Below, piece by piece: positions 28,558 to 37,803 of a stretch of 64,000 nt of DNA (the stretch's first letter is position 1; each line of letters opens with the position of its first letter). Made by a program: the position numbers and the translations under genes. The notes under the pieces are model-generated. The model saw only the letters and a list, made by a program, of their open reading frames with translations. It did not search any database and was not told the DNA's origin. The stretch comes from Bacteroidales bacterium (GTDB taxonomy: Bacteria; Bacteroidota; Bacteroidia; Bacteroidales; UBA932), in assembly GCA_017962235.1 (NCBI GenBank), contig JAGCVS010000009.1:1-64000 (forward strand). Reading direction: 5' to 3'.

Positions 28558-31500
28558 TCAGAAAGTTAAGTTCAGATTGATGGTGTAGCTGCGGTTCAGG
28601 GGATATACCCAGCCGGCGCTGTCGCTGCCTTCCGACCGCTCCGGGTCAAAGGCTTTCACAAAAGAGTCGCATATTGTGAGCAGGTTGTAGCCGCTCAGGC
28701 TCACGCGGGCGTTGCTCAGGCCCACGCGCGACACCAGCTGTTTGGGAAGGGTGTAGCCCAGTTCAACCGACTTGAGGCGCACGAAGGAGGCGTCGCGCCG
28801 CCAGCGGTCGCTCACATTGTACATCGCACCTCCGTTGTTGCTGCGGTCGCGTATGGCAGGCCAGGTCCCGGGCACCCATCCGCTATTTGGATCGCTGTTG
28901 TCTGCCAGACGCCATCGGTCAAAGAAATAGGCTGGGGTGTTGGCATCGCCCCAGAGAGGCTGGGCATAATAGTATGTATAGCGGACGGTGTAGAGCGCGG
29001 CGCCCTGGAAGTGCAGCGAAAGGTCAAAGTCCCTCCAGCGGGAGGCCAGCGACGCACCGTAGTAAATCTTGGGTGTGCCGTTGGTGGTCTGCGGGGTCAT
29101 GTCATATTCATTGATTATGCCGTCTTCGTTCACGTCCACATACTTGAAGTCGCCGGGGAGTTCGCCGGCATTGCCGTATTGGCCGTCCTGGACGGCCCAG
29201 GCCTGGATATCTTCTTCGCTTTGGAACTGTCCGGCGTACTGGTACATCCAGACTATGTCGGTGGCGCGGCCCTCGCTGCCGTTTCGGTAGCGGTTATAGC
29301 TGCTGGTGTAGGGCGCGTGCTCCCGATATACCCACATCGAGCGGGCAAAATTGACATTGGCAGAGGCGGTGAGCCGCCAGTCGGAGCTGATTTTCTTGTC
29401 AAATGTGGTGGAGAGTTCTATGCCTTGCACGCGGTCTGTGTCCAGGTTTTCCTGAGGCAGGTCCGCCCCGAAGGTGTTCGGAAGCGTATTGGTACGGGTG
29501 GCCAGCAGGCCGCGGCGGTTGCGCAGGTAATACTCGGCCGTCAGGCTCAGGGCGTTGTCCAGAAAGCCCAGGTCCAGGCCAAAGTTGAACATCCGTGACT
29601 TGTACCAGGTCAGGTTGGGGTTGGTCACGCCGGGGGCCTTGCTTCCGAAGGTCCAGCTTCCGGTGTCGGAAAACACAAAGCCGCCTTCGTTTAGGGAGAA
29701 TCCGCCTATGTACTGGAAGGCATTGCCGGCATCCTGCCCAAGTTCACCGTAGGAAAAGCGCAGTTTGCAGTTGGAAACAAAGGGAATTGACTGCCTGAAG
29801 AAATCCTCTTCACTGGCCCGCCATCCTATGGAATACACCGGGAAAAATGCCCAGCGGTGAGAAGGATGGTAACGGTAGGACCCGTCGTAGCGTGCGGCGA
29901 ACTCAAACATGTACTTGCCTTTGTAGTCGTAGGTCAGGCGGCCCAGCAGGGACTTGAACATTGTCTCGGATTCGCTGCCGCCGGTCGCCTGGCCGTCTGT
30001 GTCGCCATATTGTATAATGTCCATGGTATAGAACGAATACTTTCGGCTCAGGCCGGCATTCTTGTTAAAGCTGCTGCCCTGTTCCCACACAAGCGTAGCT
30101 CCGGCATGGTGGTGCTCGGCAAATGTGTCGTGCCAGCTCAGCTGGGCCTGGAAACGCAGTGCATAATTGTTTATCCAGGCCTCGTTCAGTTCCGAAGTAC
30201 CACTGTTCCAGGTGTGGGTGTAAATATCGTTCTCGCTGTCATAATTGTAGAGGTTGTAGCTCAGCCCCATATTCTTTGACACAGTGGTGTAGTTGTCGTA
30301 AGCGGCCACACCCTTCAGCTGCAGGTTTTTCACCCAGGGGCAGTTCCAGATGAGCGAGCCCTTGACCTTGTAGCTGCGGATGCGGTGCTTCACATAGCCC
30401 GAATAGTCAGTGTCGGAGGCGGCGAGGGGGTTGATGACCTGGCCGTCATAGACATAGGCATAATAGTCGGGATTTCCGTTGGCATAGGGCTGGTGTATGG
30501 GTGCCTCGCCAATTGCACCGCGCATCAGGTTGGTCAGGGATGTGGACGGGGCGTCGTTGTGCTCTATGATGCCGCTGAAATCCACCTCGGCGGATATGTC
30601 CCTGCTGACTTTTGCAGAGGTGTTGGCGCGGAAGGAGTACTTCTCGTAGTTGATTGTGTTCAAGCGCAGTATGCCCGGCTCGTTGTTGTAGCCGAGGGAA
30701 GCGTAGAACTTGATAATGTCGTTGCCGCCGCTGGCAGAGATGTTGTGATACTGGTCGATGGTAAAGTCCTTCATCATGGTCGAGTACCAGTCCACGCTCT
30801 CGTAGCCGGGCGCTCCTATGCGGTAGTTTTCGAGCTGCTCCGCGGTGTATGGGAGCGGCTGGCCGCCATTGGCCGCCTGGTCGTTGAGAATGCTGGCATA
30901 CTGATAGGCATTCATCATCGTGGGCATCTCGGAAGGATGGCTCAGGGTGATGGAGCCGTTGTAGCTCAGGCGCATCTTGCCGGCCTGGCCGCGCTTGGTG
31001 GTGACCAGTATCACGCCGTTGCTGGCATTCATGCCGTAGATGGCAGCCGAGCCGTCCTTGAGCACGGAAATGCTCTCAATGTCTTCCGGGTCAAGCTTTT
31101 GGAATTCTGTGGTAGAAGATACTGCCGTACCGTCTATTATCACAAGCGGGGTGCCGAAGCCGCGCACATTGATGCTTGAGGCATAAGAGCCGGGAGCGCC
31201 GCTGGTCTGACGTATCTGCAGGCCGGGTATCTTGCCCTGAACCCTCTGGGCCAGCGAAGTGTGGGTGGTGGTGAGAGCCTCTTCGCCCTTGAGAGTGCTC
31301 ACGGAGGTGGTCAGTTTGCCGCGCATCTGTGTGCCATAGCCCACAACCACGGCTTCTTCCAGGCTCTGCAGGTCGTCCTGAAGGGTAAACACACTCCCGG
31401 TAATGGCCTTCGAGGCAGGGATACGTAGGGTCTTGAAACCCAGGCAGACCACTTCGTACTCGCCGCCTTCGCTCTGTGGCAGGGAGAACTTCCCGTCGAG

Positions 31501-31944
31501 TCCGGTCACAGCCACCTCGCTCTTGCGATTAAGGTTCATTATGGCTGCGCCGATGACCGGCGCTCCGGAAGCATCTACGATGGTACCGGAAAAGCCCCGG
31601 GCGCTCTGCCGCGGATCTTCCTGCCGCCCTTGCTGAGGCTTGTCTTTGGTGAGTATGATGCTGCCGGCGTTGATCTTGCAGCTGATCGACAGCGGTTTGA
31701 AGAGCCGGTCAACCACCTTTTGAATATCCTCTCCATCGGCGTGCAGGCTGACCTTGGCGCTTTCGTCAAGGGTGCCGCTGGAGTAGAAAAAGTGGTAGCC
31801 GGTTTCGCGCTGGATAGTCTCCATCACTTCCAGTAGAGGCCGCTTGTCGACGTGGATTGTCACAGTGCGCTGCTGAGCTCCCGCCTGAAAGGTCGCGGCC
31901 AGCAGGAACATTAGCACGGAGAGTATGGTTGCAGCATTCTTCAT
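28558..31944 (-). CDS. SusC/RagA TonB-dependent transporter with STN domain
   Basis: A 1128-residue outer-membrane importer. A signal peptide (about 1-24) is followed by an STN signalling domain (about 27-100), a carboxypeptidase-regulatory-like domain (about 117-190), the TonB box EAVVVGYGTQ (197-206), a plug (about 210-335) and a large beta-barrel ending in an aromatic C-terminal strand (INLNLTF). The STN domain indicates that substrate binding is signalled across the membrane to the adjacent FecR and the ECF sigma factor. It begins 1 nt after the fecR stop. Confidence 0.96.
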   Translation of the reverse strand: MKNAATILSVLMFLLAATFQAGAQQRTVTIHVDKRPLLEVMETIQRETGYHFFYSSGTLDESAKVSLHADGEDIQKVVDRLFKPLSISCKINAGSIILTKDKPQQGRQEDPRQSARGFSGTIVDASGAPVIGAAIMNLNRKSEVAVTGLDGKFSLPQSEGGEYEVVCLGFKTLRIPASKAITGSVFTLQDDLQSLEEAVVVGYGTQMRGKLTTSVSTLKGEEALTTTHTSLAQRVQGKIPGLQIRQTSGAPGSYASSINVRGFGTPLVIIDGTAVSSTTEFQKLDPEDIESISVLKDGSAAIYGMNASNGVILVTTKRGQAGKMRLSYNGSITLSHPSEMPTMMNAYQYASILNDQAANGGQPLPYTAEQLENYRIGAPGYESVDWYSTMMKDFTIDQYHNISASGGNDIIKFYASLGYNNEPGILRLNTINYEKYSFRANTSAKVSRDISAEVDFSGIIEHNDAPSTSLTNLMRGAIGEAPIHQPYANGNPDYYAYVYDGQVINPLAASDTDYSGYVKHRIRSYKVKGSLIWNCPWVKNLQLKGVAAYDNYTTVSKNMGLSYNLYNYDSENDIYTHTWNSGTSELNEAWINNYALRFQAQLSWHDTFAEHHHAGATLVWEQGSSFNKNAGLSRKYSFYTMDIIQYGDTDGQATGGSESETMFKSLLGRLTYDYKGKYMFEFAARYDGSYRYHPSHRWAFFPVYSIGWRASEEDFFRQSIPFVSNCKLRFSYGELGQDAGNAFQYIGGFSLNEGGFVFSDTGSWTFGSKAPGVTNPNLTWYKSRMFNFGLDLGFLDNALSLTAEYYLRNRRGLLATRTNTLPNTFGADLPQENLDTDRVQGIELSTTFDKKISSDWRLTASANVNFARSMWVYREHAPYTSSYNRYRNGSEGRATDIVWMYQYAGQFQSEEDIQAWAVQDGQYGNAGELPGDFKYVDVNEDGIINEYDMTPQTTNGTPKIYYGASLASRWRDFDLSLHFQGAALYTVRYTYYYAQPLWGDANTPAYFFDRWRLADNSDPNSGWVPGTWPAIRDRSNNGGAMYNVSDRWRRDASFVRLKSVELGYTLPKQLVSRVGLSNARVSLSGYNLLTICDSFVKAFDPERSEGSDSAGWVYPLNRSYTINLNLTF

Positions 31945-31945
31945 A

Positions 31946-32956
31946 TCAATAGACCTCCATTATTTTGCGGCCGCTGCCGTCATTATTTTCCAGAGTCTTG
32001 AAGCGTATCCCGTCGGCAAGTTCAAAGTCCCGGAGTATAGTCTGCAGGCTCTCGTCGCCCAGATTGCCGGTATAGCGCTTGCCTGCCAGGGCCTTGTTCT
32101 TGATTGTGAAGTTCACACAAAAACGATTGCCTATCTGCCGCAAGGCCTCTTCCAGAGGAGTGTCGCGGAAGGCAAATCCGCCTTCTTTCCAGGCCAGGGT
32201 TCCGCTGATGTCAGCCGGAGCAATTTCCACAGCCCTTGTCTCCGGCGCAAGTGTAGCGCACTGTCCCGGCCTTAAGGCTGCGGTTTTGCTCTCGCCGGCA
32301 GCATCTCTCCAGAGCAAATTGATCCCGCCTTCTTCTAGCCATGTCCTCGTTTTGCGGCCCGGCAGGTTGTAGGCGTCCACATTGAATCGGGTGCCGGTCA
32401 CTTGTATGTCTATTTCGTGGGTATGTACAATAAACGGATGTTGCTTGTCGTGCGCAATGTCGAAGAAAGCTTCGCCGTCCAGCTCTACTTCACGCTTGCT
32501 TTTGCCAAAGCTGCCCGGATAGGAGAGTGTGCTGTTGGCATTCAGCTGCACGGTGCTTCCGTCAGGCAGAGTGATGTTGGAAATCATACCTGTGACGGTG
32601 CGTAGTTGCACCATTGCCGGTTCGCTTTCCCTCTGGCCGGACAGCCTGTGCAAGAGCATTCCGGCGGCCAATACTACAGGGATAAGCAGGGCTGCAGCCA
32701 CGTTGCGCGCAAGCATCAGTGTTTTTTTGTTCCAGCCTGCGGCAATCCTGGACTGAGTCTTTTTCAGGGCAGCCTCTGCGTCGAAGCGCTTTGGGGCCCC
32801 GGCAGTGTCGGCGGCAAAGCAGATGTTGTAAATCTCCTGGGCGTGCAGCCTGTTTTCCTCGGCCTCACGCAGCCAGGCGGCCAGGGTGTCTATCTCTTCT
32901 GCAGATAGTTCTCCGTTGTGCCATCGGACAAGCATCGTGTCGTAATCGCGAGTCAT
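31946..32956 (-). CDS. FecR-type anti-sigma factor
   Basis: A 336-residue inner-membrane regulator. The cytoplasmic N-terminus (about 1-80), which should bind the sigma factor, contains WHNGELSAEEIDTLAAWL. One membrane segment spans about 83-104. The periplasmic FecR domain (about 115-215, ITLPDGSTVQLNANSTLSYP, EVELDGEAFFDI) and a C-terminal DUF4974 domain (about 255-330) follow and should contact the STN domain of SusC. It is the first gene of the minus-strand operon and divergent from its presumed sigma factor. Confidence 0.93.
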   Translation of the reverse strand: MTRDYDTMLVRWHNGELSAEEIDTLAAWLREAEENRLHAQEIYNICFAADTAGAPKRFDAEAALKKTQSRIAAGWNKKTLMLARNVAAALLIPVVLAAGMLLHRLSGQRESEPAMVQLRTVTGMISNITLPDGSTVQLNANSTLSYPGSFGKSKREVELDGEAFFDIAHDKQHPFIVHTHEIDIQVTGTRFNVDAYNLPGRKTRTWLEEGGINLLWRDAAGESKTAALRPGQCATLAPETRAVEIAPADISGTLAWKEGGFAFRDTPLEEALRQIGNRFCVNFTIKNKALAGKRYTGNLGDESLQTILRDFELADGIRFKTLENNDGSGRKIMEVY

Positions 32957-32993
32957 CGAATCCTATTTTTGTTTTATTATTTAGACATTTAAT

Positions 32994-33026
32994 GGGGAAA
33001 AATTCCCCGAAAATTGTCATTTTTGT
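32994..33026. promoter_or_regulatory. palindrome and -7 box between fecR and sigma gene
   Basis: GGGGAA-AAA-TTCCCC (32994-33008) is a perfect inverted repeat in the 85-bp divergent gap. CATTTTTGT (33018-33026), one mismatch from TAnnTTTG, follows and lies 15 nt before the sigma-factor ATG. The palindrome occupies the place of the -33 element and may bind a regulator or sigma factor. Confidence 0.45.
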
Positions 33027-33041
33027 ATAGACTGATTATTT

Positions 33042-33593
33042 ATGGAAACATCCGACCGGGAAGCATTATTGCTCAAAAGGCTCCGCAAGGGCAGCAGGGA
33101 CGCATTCGAGACCCTGTTCCGCTTGTACTATGCCCCTTTGTGCGTGCACGCTTCCCACTATGTCGGAGACCAGGATGCAGAAAACATCGTGCAGGACCTG
33201 ATGGCGCATCTGTGGGAAAACCGTCGCCGCCTGGAGATCAGCACTTCGCTTCGTGCATATCTATACAAGGCAGTGCGCAACCGTGCGCTCACGCTGCTGG
33301 CCCGCAGCAAGACTGCCGGCAAGGTGCTGGACAACATAGGCCGCTCCATGGATTTTTATTTCCTGCCACCGTCCTGCCCGTTTGACGAGCTTATGTCAAT
33401 GTTTGAAAAGGCAATGAGTAAACTGCCCGAAGAAGTGCGCGAAGCCTTCTTGCAAAGCCGATTCGAAGGCAAGACCTATAAAGAAATAGCCGCAGAAGCC
33501 AATGTGAGCGTCAAGATTATCGACCACCGCATCCAGAAGGCCGTGACCCACCTGCGGCGCCAGATGGCCTTCCTGCTTCCCAATCCGGCCTGA
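33042..33593 (+). CDS. ECF RNA polymerase sigma-70 factor
   Basis: A 183-residue extracytoplasmic-function sigma factor. Region 2 (about 18-85) contains DAFETLFRLYYAPLC and ENIVQDLMAHLWENR. Region 4 (about 115-170) carries the helix-turn-helix KTYKEIAAEANVSVKIIDHRI. The neighbouring fecR and STN-type susC point to a trans-envelope cascade that induces the glycan locus when substrate is present. Unusually, it is transcribed away from fecR. Its stop is 5 nt from that of the converging GH88 gene. Confidence 0.94.
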   Translation: METSDREALLLKRLRKGSRDAFETLFRLYYAPLCVHASHYVGDQDAENIVQDLMAHLWENRRRLEISTSLRAYLYKAVRNRALTLLARSKTAGKVLDNIGRSMDFYFLPPSCPFDELMSMFEKAMSKLPEEVREAFLQSRFEGKTYKEIAAEANVSVKIIDHRIQKAVTHLRRQMAFLLPNPA

Positions 33594-33598
33594 CGAAT

Positions 33599-34765
33599 TT
33601 ATCTGCCAAGGCGAATCAGGGCTTCCAGAAAATAATAATCGGCATAGCTGAGCGGGACATCCACTTCTCCGCCGCCAGGCAGGTTGCCCACGCTGTGACG
33701 CAGCAGAAAGTTGCCGTTGCCCTCTGTGGCAAAGTATTCTTCAGAAGCAAGGGTGCGTACCTGGTGCAGTGCCATCCTGTGGCATCTGCGGGCCAGTTTG
33801 CTGTCTGCAGTCAGACCCGAAAGTTCTGCAAAGGCAGAGGCCATTATCGCGCCGGCAGAGGCGTCGCGATACGTCTCGGGAATCGCCGGGTCGTCAAAGT
33901 CCCAGTATGGGACGCCGTCTTTGGGCAGGCGTTTCAGCAGCATCTCTGCGATGTTTTCTGCCCGGGTCAGAAACGCTGTCTGCCCAGTCTCCCTATACAT
34001 CATTGTGTAGCCGTAAAGCGCCCAGGCTTGCCCCCGGGCCCAGGCGGAGTCGTCGCTGTAGCCCTGGCGGGTGCACTTGAAGTCCACATCACCGCTCTGA
34101 GGGTCATAGGCCACCACGTGCCAGGTGGTGTAGTCATTCCTGAAATGATTTTTCATTGTGGTATTCGCGTGGCACACAGCAATATCTTTCAACGAGTCGG
34201 CACCAAAAAGCTTTGCTGCAGTAGTCAGAAGTTCCAGATTCATCATATTGTCTATAATGACCGTGAATTTTGACTCCCTGAACTCGCCCCAGCTCAGGGT
34301 GCAGCCCACCTGCGGGTTAAACCTTGCCGCAAGATTTTCGGCACCGGCCTTTATTGCAGGCAGGAAGCAACTGTCGCGGGTTATTCTCCAGGCATTGCCA
34401 AAGCTGCAGCCAATCATAAAGCCTATGTCGTGGCCCACATTGTACTGCGGCAGAGAGGTGAGTTCCAGCGTGCGCCGGCTGGCAATCTCCAGCAGTTTTT
34501 CATTTCCGGTGTACTCATACGCCTGCCAGGCTGTGCCGGCAAAAAAGCCGCTGGTCCAAGCCCTTATGCCGGCGTCCTTCACCTGCTCGTTTTCAAAGGT
34601 GCGGGGTGACATGCCTTGTGCGACCCGGGCGTCCATATCTATGATTTGCTGCACCGCAATGGGAAAGACCCTTTTGGAAATATGCTCTGCACTCTCGCTG
34701 CAGGAAAGTGTTACGGTCGCTGTAATGAAAAGCAGAATAAAGAAAACAAATGTCTTGTCAGTCAT
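33599..34765 (-). CDS. GH88 unsaturated glucuronyl hydrolase, lipoprotein
   Basis: A 388-residue alpha/alpha-barrel enzyme with a lipobox-like signal (Cys22). Catalytic candidates are Asp113 (GHDIGF) and Asp172 (IIDNMMN), spaced as in the Bacillus enzyme (Asp88/Asp149). The SDDSAWARGQAWALYG motif and VDVPLSYADYYFLEAL end are typical. The family removes the 4,5-unsaturated uronic acid that polysaccharide lyases leave on oligosaccharides from glycosaminoglycans or similar uronates. No lyase or sulfatase is in the window. It lies beside the sigma/SusCD locus but in the opposite direction to the sigma gene. Confidence 0.88.
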   Translation of the reverse strand: MTDKTFVFFILLFITATVTLSCSESAEHISKRVFPIAVQQIIDMDARVAQGMSPRTFENEQVKDAGIRAWTSGFFAGTAWQAYEYTGNEKLLEIASRRTLELTSLPQYNVGHDIGFMIGCSFGNAWRITRDSCFLPAIKAGAENLAARFNPQVGCTLSWGEFRESKFTVIIDNMMNLELLTTAAKLFGADSLKDIAVCHANTTMKNHFRNDYTTWHVVAYDPQSGDVDFKCTRQGYSDDSAWARGQAWALYGYTMMYRETGQTAFLTRAENIAEMLLKRLPKDGVPYWDFDDPAIPETYRDASAGAIMASAFAELSGLTADSKLARRCHRMALHQVRTLASEEYFATEGNGNFLLRHSVGNLPGGGEVDVPLSYADYYFLEALIRLGR

Positions 34766-34819
34766 AGCCGGATATGTATTTCGATATAAAGACTGTCAAA
34801 ACACATATTTTCCCCATAA

Positions 34820-34856
34820 AAAACCTCCCCGCAATTCGAAGCAGCGGAGAGGTTTT
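34820..34856. terminator. bidirectional terminator after the CoA-transferase gene
   Basis: Arms 34820-34832 and 34844-34856 pair for 12 of 13 positions (AAAACCTC then CCGC against GCGG then GAGGTTTT, with one C/A mismatch). A-rich sequence on the left gives a T6 run on the minus strand, after the CoA-transferase gene. Confidence 0.85.
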
Positions 34857-34872
34857 GTATTAAGGCTAAACC

Positions 34873-36177
34873 TTATTTCACCAGCTGGTAGTGAGGGCCG
34901 AAGCGCTCGAAAGCGGCGCGGTCCAGCTCTTCGCGGTGGTCGGGATGAGCCACGCTGATGATGGCCTTGGCGCGCTCCTGGAGCGATTTGCCGTAGAGAT
35001 CCACAGCGCCGTATTCGGTCACCAGATAGTGGATGTGTGCGCGGGTGGTCACCACGCCGGCACCCAGGGTCAGGGTGGGAGCGATCTTGCTGATGCCCTT
35101 GTTGGTCACTGAAGGCATTGCGATGATGGCCTTGCCGCCCTGGCTGAGCGATGCACCGTAGGTGAAGTCGATCTGGCCGCCGACACCGCTGTAGAACTTG
35201 GTGCCAAGGCTGTCGGCGCAAACCTGGCCGGTGAGGTCAACCTGCAGTGCAGAGTTGATGGCGGTCATCTTGGGGTTCTTTGCGATAACGAACGGGTCGT
35301 TGGTGTAGCCCACGTCCATCATAGCCACCATGGGGTTGTCGTCTATGAAGTCATAGACTTCCTGGCTTCCCATCAGGAAGGTGGAGACCATCTTGCCGGG
35401 GTCGGTAGCCTTGCATGCACCTGTGATGACACCTTTCTCTACCAGCGGCAGCACGCCGTCGGCAAACATCTCGGTGTGGATACCCAGGTCCTTGTGATTT
35501 CCGAGCTGTGCCAGCACTGCGTTGGGGATGGCGCCGATGCCCATCTGCAGGCAGGCGCCGTCTTCTACCAGAGCCGCGCAGTTCTTGCCAATTGCGGTCT
35601 CGATCTCGTTGGGCTGGGTGAAGGTGGCGGGTTCCAGCGGAGTGTTGTCCTCCACAAACAAGTCAATCTTGCTCAGCGGGATGATGGCCTGGCCCCAGGA
35701 ACGGGGAACGTGCTTGTTTACCACTGCGACTACGGTTTTGGCGCACTCTATAGCTGCCAAAGTTGCATCTACGCTGGTACCCAGAGACACGAAACCGTGC
35801 TTGTCCGGAGGGCACACCTGAATCATTGCCACGTCGCAGGGGAGTGCGCCGCAGCGGTACAGCTTCTGGGTCTCGCTCAGGTGCACTGGAATGTAGTCTG
35901 CATATCCTGCCTGAACCCCCTTGCGCACGTTTGCGCCCACAAAGAAAGCCTGGTGGAAAAAGATTCCGGAGTACTTCTCATCCGTGTAGGGTGCGGGGCC
36001 CTCTGTGTGAAGGTGGTGGATAAACACATTCTTGAGCTCACCGGCGTCTGCACGGCGGCAGAGAGCCTGGATGAGTACCTGCGGAGCGCTTGCCACAGAA
36101 CTGAAATGGACATGGTCGCCGCTCTTGACAACTTTGACGGCCTCGTCCGCGCTGATAAACTTAATCTCCTTGTTCAT
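34873..36177 (-). CDS. acetyl-CoA hydrolase/CoA-transferase family protein
   Basis: A 434-residue class I CoA-transferase. Glu236 in GIHTEMFADGV is the expected thioester-forming residue, and GGQIDFTYGASLSQGGKAII is the second family landmark. Related enzymes use acetate, succinate, butyrate or 4-hydroxybutyrate as partners; in fermentative Bacteroidales a role in making acetate or succinate from acyl-CoA is likely. It is a single gene ended by a strong terminator and divergent from mazG. Confidence 0.9.
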   Translation of the reverse strand: MNKEIKFISADEAVKVVKSGDHVHFSSVASAPQVLIQALCRRADAGELKNVFIHHLHTEGPAPYTDEKYSGIFFHQAFFVGANVRKGVQAGYADYIPVHLSETQKLYRCGALPCDVAMIQVCPPDKHGFVSLGTSVDATLAAIECAKTVVAVVNKHVPRSWGQAIIPLSKIDLFVEDNTPLEPATFTQPNEIETAIGKNCAALVEDGACLQMGIGAIPNAVLAQLGNHKDLGIHTEMFADGVLPLVEKGVITGACKATDPGKMVSTFLMGSQEVYDFIDDNPMVAMMDVGYTNDPFVIAKNPKMTAINSALQVDLTGQVCADSLGTKFYSGVGGQIDFTYGASLSQGGKAIIAMPSVTNKGISKIAPTLTLGAGVVTTRAHIHYLVTEYGAVDLYGKSLQERAKAIISVAHPDHREELDRAAFERFGPHYQLVK

Positions 36178-36195
36178 CTATTTAGTGATTATGAT

Positions 36196-36204
36196 TACTT
36201 TTGT
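36196..36204 (+). promoter_or_regulatory. mazG promoter -7 element
   Basis: TACTTTTGT matches TAnnTTTG. It overlaps the first possible ATG of the frame (36191), which argues that translation starts at the next one (36227). Confidence 0.5.
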
Positions 36205-36226
36205 GCAGCGAAGATACAAAATAACG

Positions 36227-37054
36227 ATGAATAGAGAAAAACAATTGGAGGCCTTCAACCGCCTGCTGGACGTGATGGACACTTTGAGGGAAAAGTGCCC
36301 CTGGGACCGCAAGCAGACCATAGATTCGCTGCGCCCCAACACCATAGAGGAGGTCTACGAGCTCTCCGACGCCATACTTGCCCACGACATGCACAACATC
36401 TCCAAGGAGCTGGGCGACGTGCTGCTGCACATAGTGTTCTACTCCAAGATCGGGAGCGAGCAGGGCAAGTTTGACATTGGCGATGTGTGCAACCAGATTT
36501 GCGACAAGCTGATATTCCGCCACCCGCACGTCTATCCCCCCAAGGAGGACGGCAGTCAGTTGGCCAAGGAATCCTCCGGTGCCACCAATGCAGACCAGGT
36601 GATCAAGAACTGGGAGCAGCTCAAGCGGCAGGAGAAGGACGGCAACAAAACCGTGCTCAGCGGCGTCCCCGGCGGCCTGCCCCCGTTGATCAAGGCATAC
36701 CGCATGCAGGATAAGGCCCGCGCCGTGGGCTTTGACTGGGAGAAGAAAGAGGATGTATGGGATAAGGTAGACGAGGAGATAGGCGAGCTACGCGAGGCTC
36801 TGGCGGCCGTTGGAGAAGACGGCGAGGGGCTTAACAAGGCGCAGGGCGAGCTGGGCGACCTTCTGTTCGCCATTGTGAATGCTTCCCGCCTGTACAAGCT
36901 AAACCCCGATACGGCTCTGGAGACCACCTGCAACAAGTTCCGCAGCCGCTTCACATACGTAGAGCTCAAGGCCCGCGAGATGGGGCGCGACCTCAAGGAC
37001 ATGACCCTTGCGGAGATGGACGCCCTCTGGGAGGAGGCCAAAAAATCGGAATAA
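36227..37054 (+). CDS. mazG: nucleoside triphosphate pyrophosphohydrolase MazG
   Basis: A 275-residue all-alpha NTP pyrophosphatase with two MazG repeats: the first at about 20-100 (CPWDRKQTIDSLRPNTIEEVYEL and ELGDVLLHIVFYSKIG) and the second at about 165-250 (VDEEIGELREAL, GELGDLLFAIVNASRLY). It hydrolyses NTPs or dNTPs to monophosphates and PPi and can lower alarmone levels in some bacteria. The ATG at 36227 is chosen because a promoter overlaps the earlier in-frame ATG. tcdA follows after 2 nt. Confidence 0.94.
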   Translation: MNREKQLEAFNRLLDVMDTLREKCPWDRKQTIDSLRPNTIEEVYELSDAILAHDMHNISKELGDVLLHIVFYSKIGSEQGKFDIGDVCNQICDKLIFRHPHVYPPKEDGSQLAKESSGATNADQVIKNWEQLKRQEKDGNKTVLSGVPGGLPPLIKAYRMQDKARAVGFDWEKKEDVWDKVDEEIGELREALAAVGEDGEGLNKAQGELGDLLFAIVNASRLYKLNPDTALETTCNKFRSRFTYVELKAREMGRDLKDMTLAEMDALWEEAKKSE

Positions 37055-37056
37055 TC

Positions 37057-37779
37057 ATGGCTGAAGAGTGGCAGACGCGTACCGCGCTCCTGATGGGCGA
37101 AGAGACCCTGGGGCGGCTTTCCCGCAGCACGGTGGCTGTGGTGGGAGTGGGCGGTGTGGGCGCCTATGCCGCGGAGATGATTGCCCGCGCCGGAGTGGGC
37201 CATCTGATTCTTCTGGACTGCGACGTGGTATCGCCCTCAGATAAGAACCGTCAGCTGCTGGCAACCGATTCCGCGATGGGCCGCGTAAAGGTTGAGGTGA
37301 TGGAGGCGCGCCTGAAAGATATCAATCCCGCCGTCCAGATTACCAAGATAGAGGATTATCTCACGGAGGATAATGTCCCGCAGCTGCTGGGCGGCTTCAA
37401 AATCGACTTTCTGGTGGATGCCATAGACACTCTCGCCCCCAAGCTGGCGCTGATAGAGTATTGCGTGAAAAGCGGCATCGCCCACGTGAGTTCCATGGGC
37501 AGCGGCGCCAAATACGACGCCACCAAGGTGAGCCTGGTGGACCTCAGCAAATCTTACAACTGTCCGCTGGCGTACATCGTGCGCAAAAAGCTTCGCAAGC
37601 GGGGCATAGAGAAGGGGTTCAAGGTGGTTTTCAGCGAGGAGCTTCCGGAGCGCGAGGCCATCGTTGAGGATGCCGGCCGCAACAAAAAATCTCAGGTGGG
37701 CACCGTCTCTTACATGCCGGCGGTGTTCGGCTGCGTGTGCGCTCAGGCCGCAATTGATTTCCTCAGGAAAAATCACTAA
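37057..37779 (+). CDS. tcdA: tRNA threonylcarbamoyladenosine dehydratase
   Basis: A 240-residue E1-like (ThiF/MoeB) ATPase. TcdA converts t6A to its cyclic form at tRNA position 37. The ATP site GVGGVGAYAAEMIARAG (about 30-46), DCDVVSPSDKNRQLL and DAIDTLAPKLALIEYC are conserved, and SSMGSGAKYDAT is a TcdA landmark. It lacks the extra domains of ubiquitin-activating enzymes. It is in an operon with mazG, and prfA begins 24 nt after its stop. Confidence 0.92.
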   Translation: MAEEWQTRTALLMGEETLGRLSRSTVAVVGVGGVGAYAAEMIARAGVGHLILLDCDVVSPSDKNRQLLATDSAMGRVKVEVMEARLKDINPAVQITKIEDYLTEDNVPQLLGGFKIDFLVDAIDTLAPKLALIEYCVKSGIAHVSSMGSGAKYDATKVSLVDLSKSYNCPLAYIVRKKLRKRGIEKGFKVVFSEELPEREAIVEDAGRNKKSQVGTVSYMPAVFGCVCAQAAIDFLRKNH

Positions 37780-37803
37780 CTTCGCGCACTTTTTCAGACG
37801 ATT

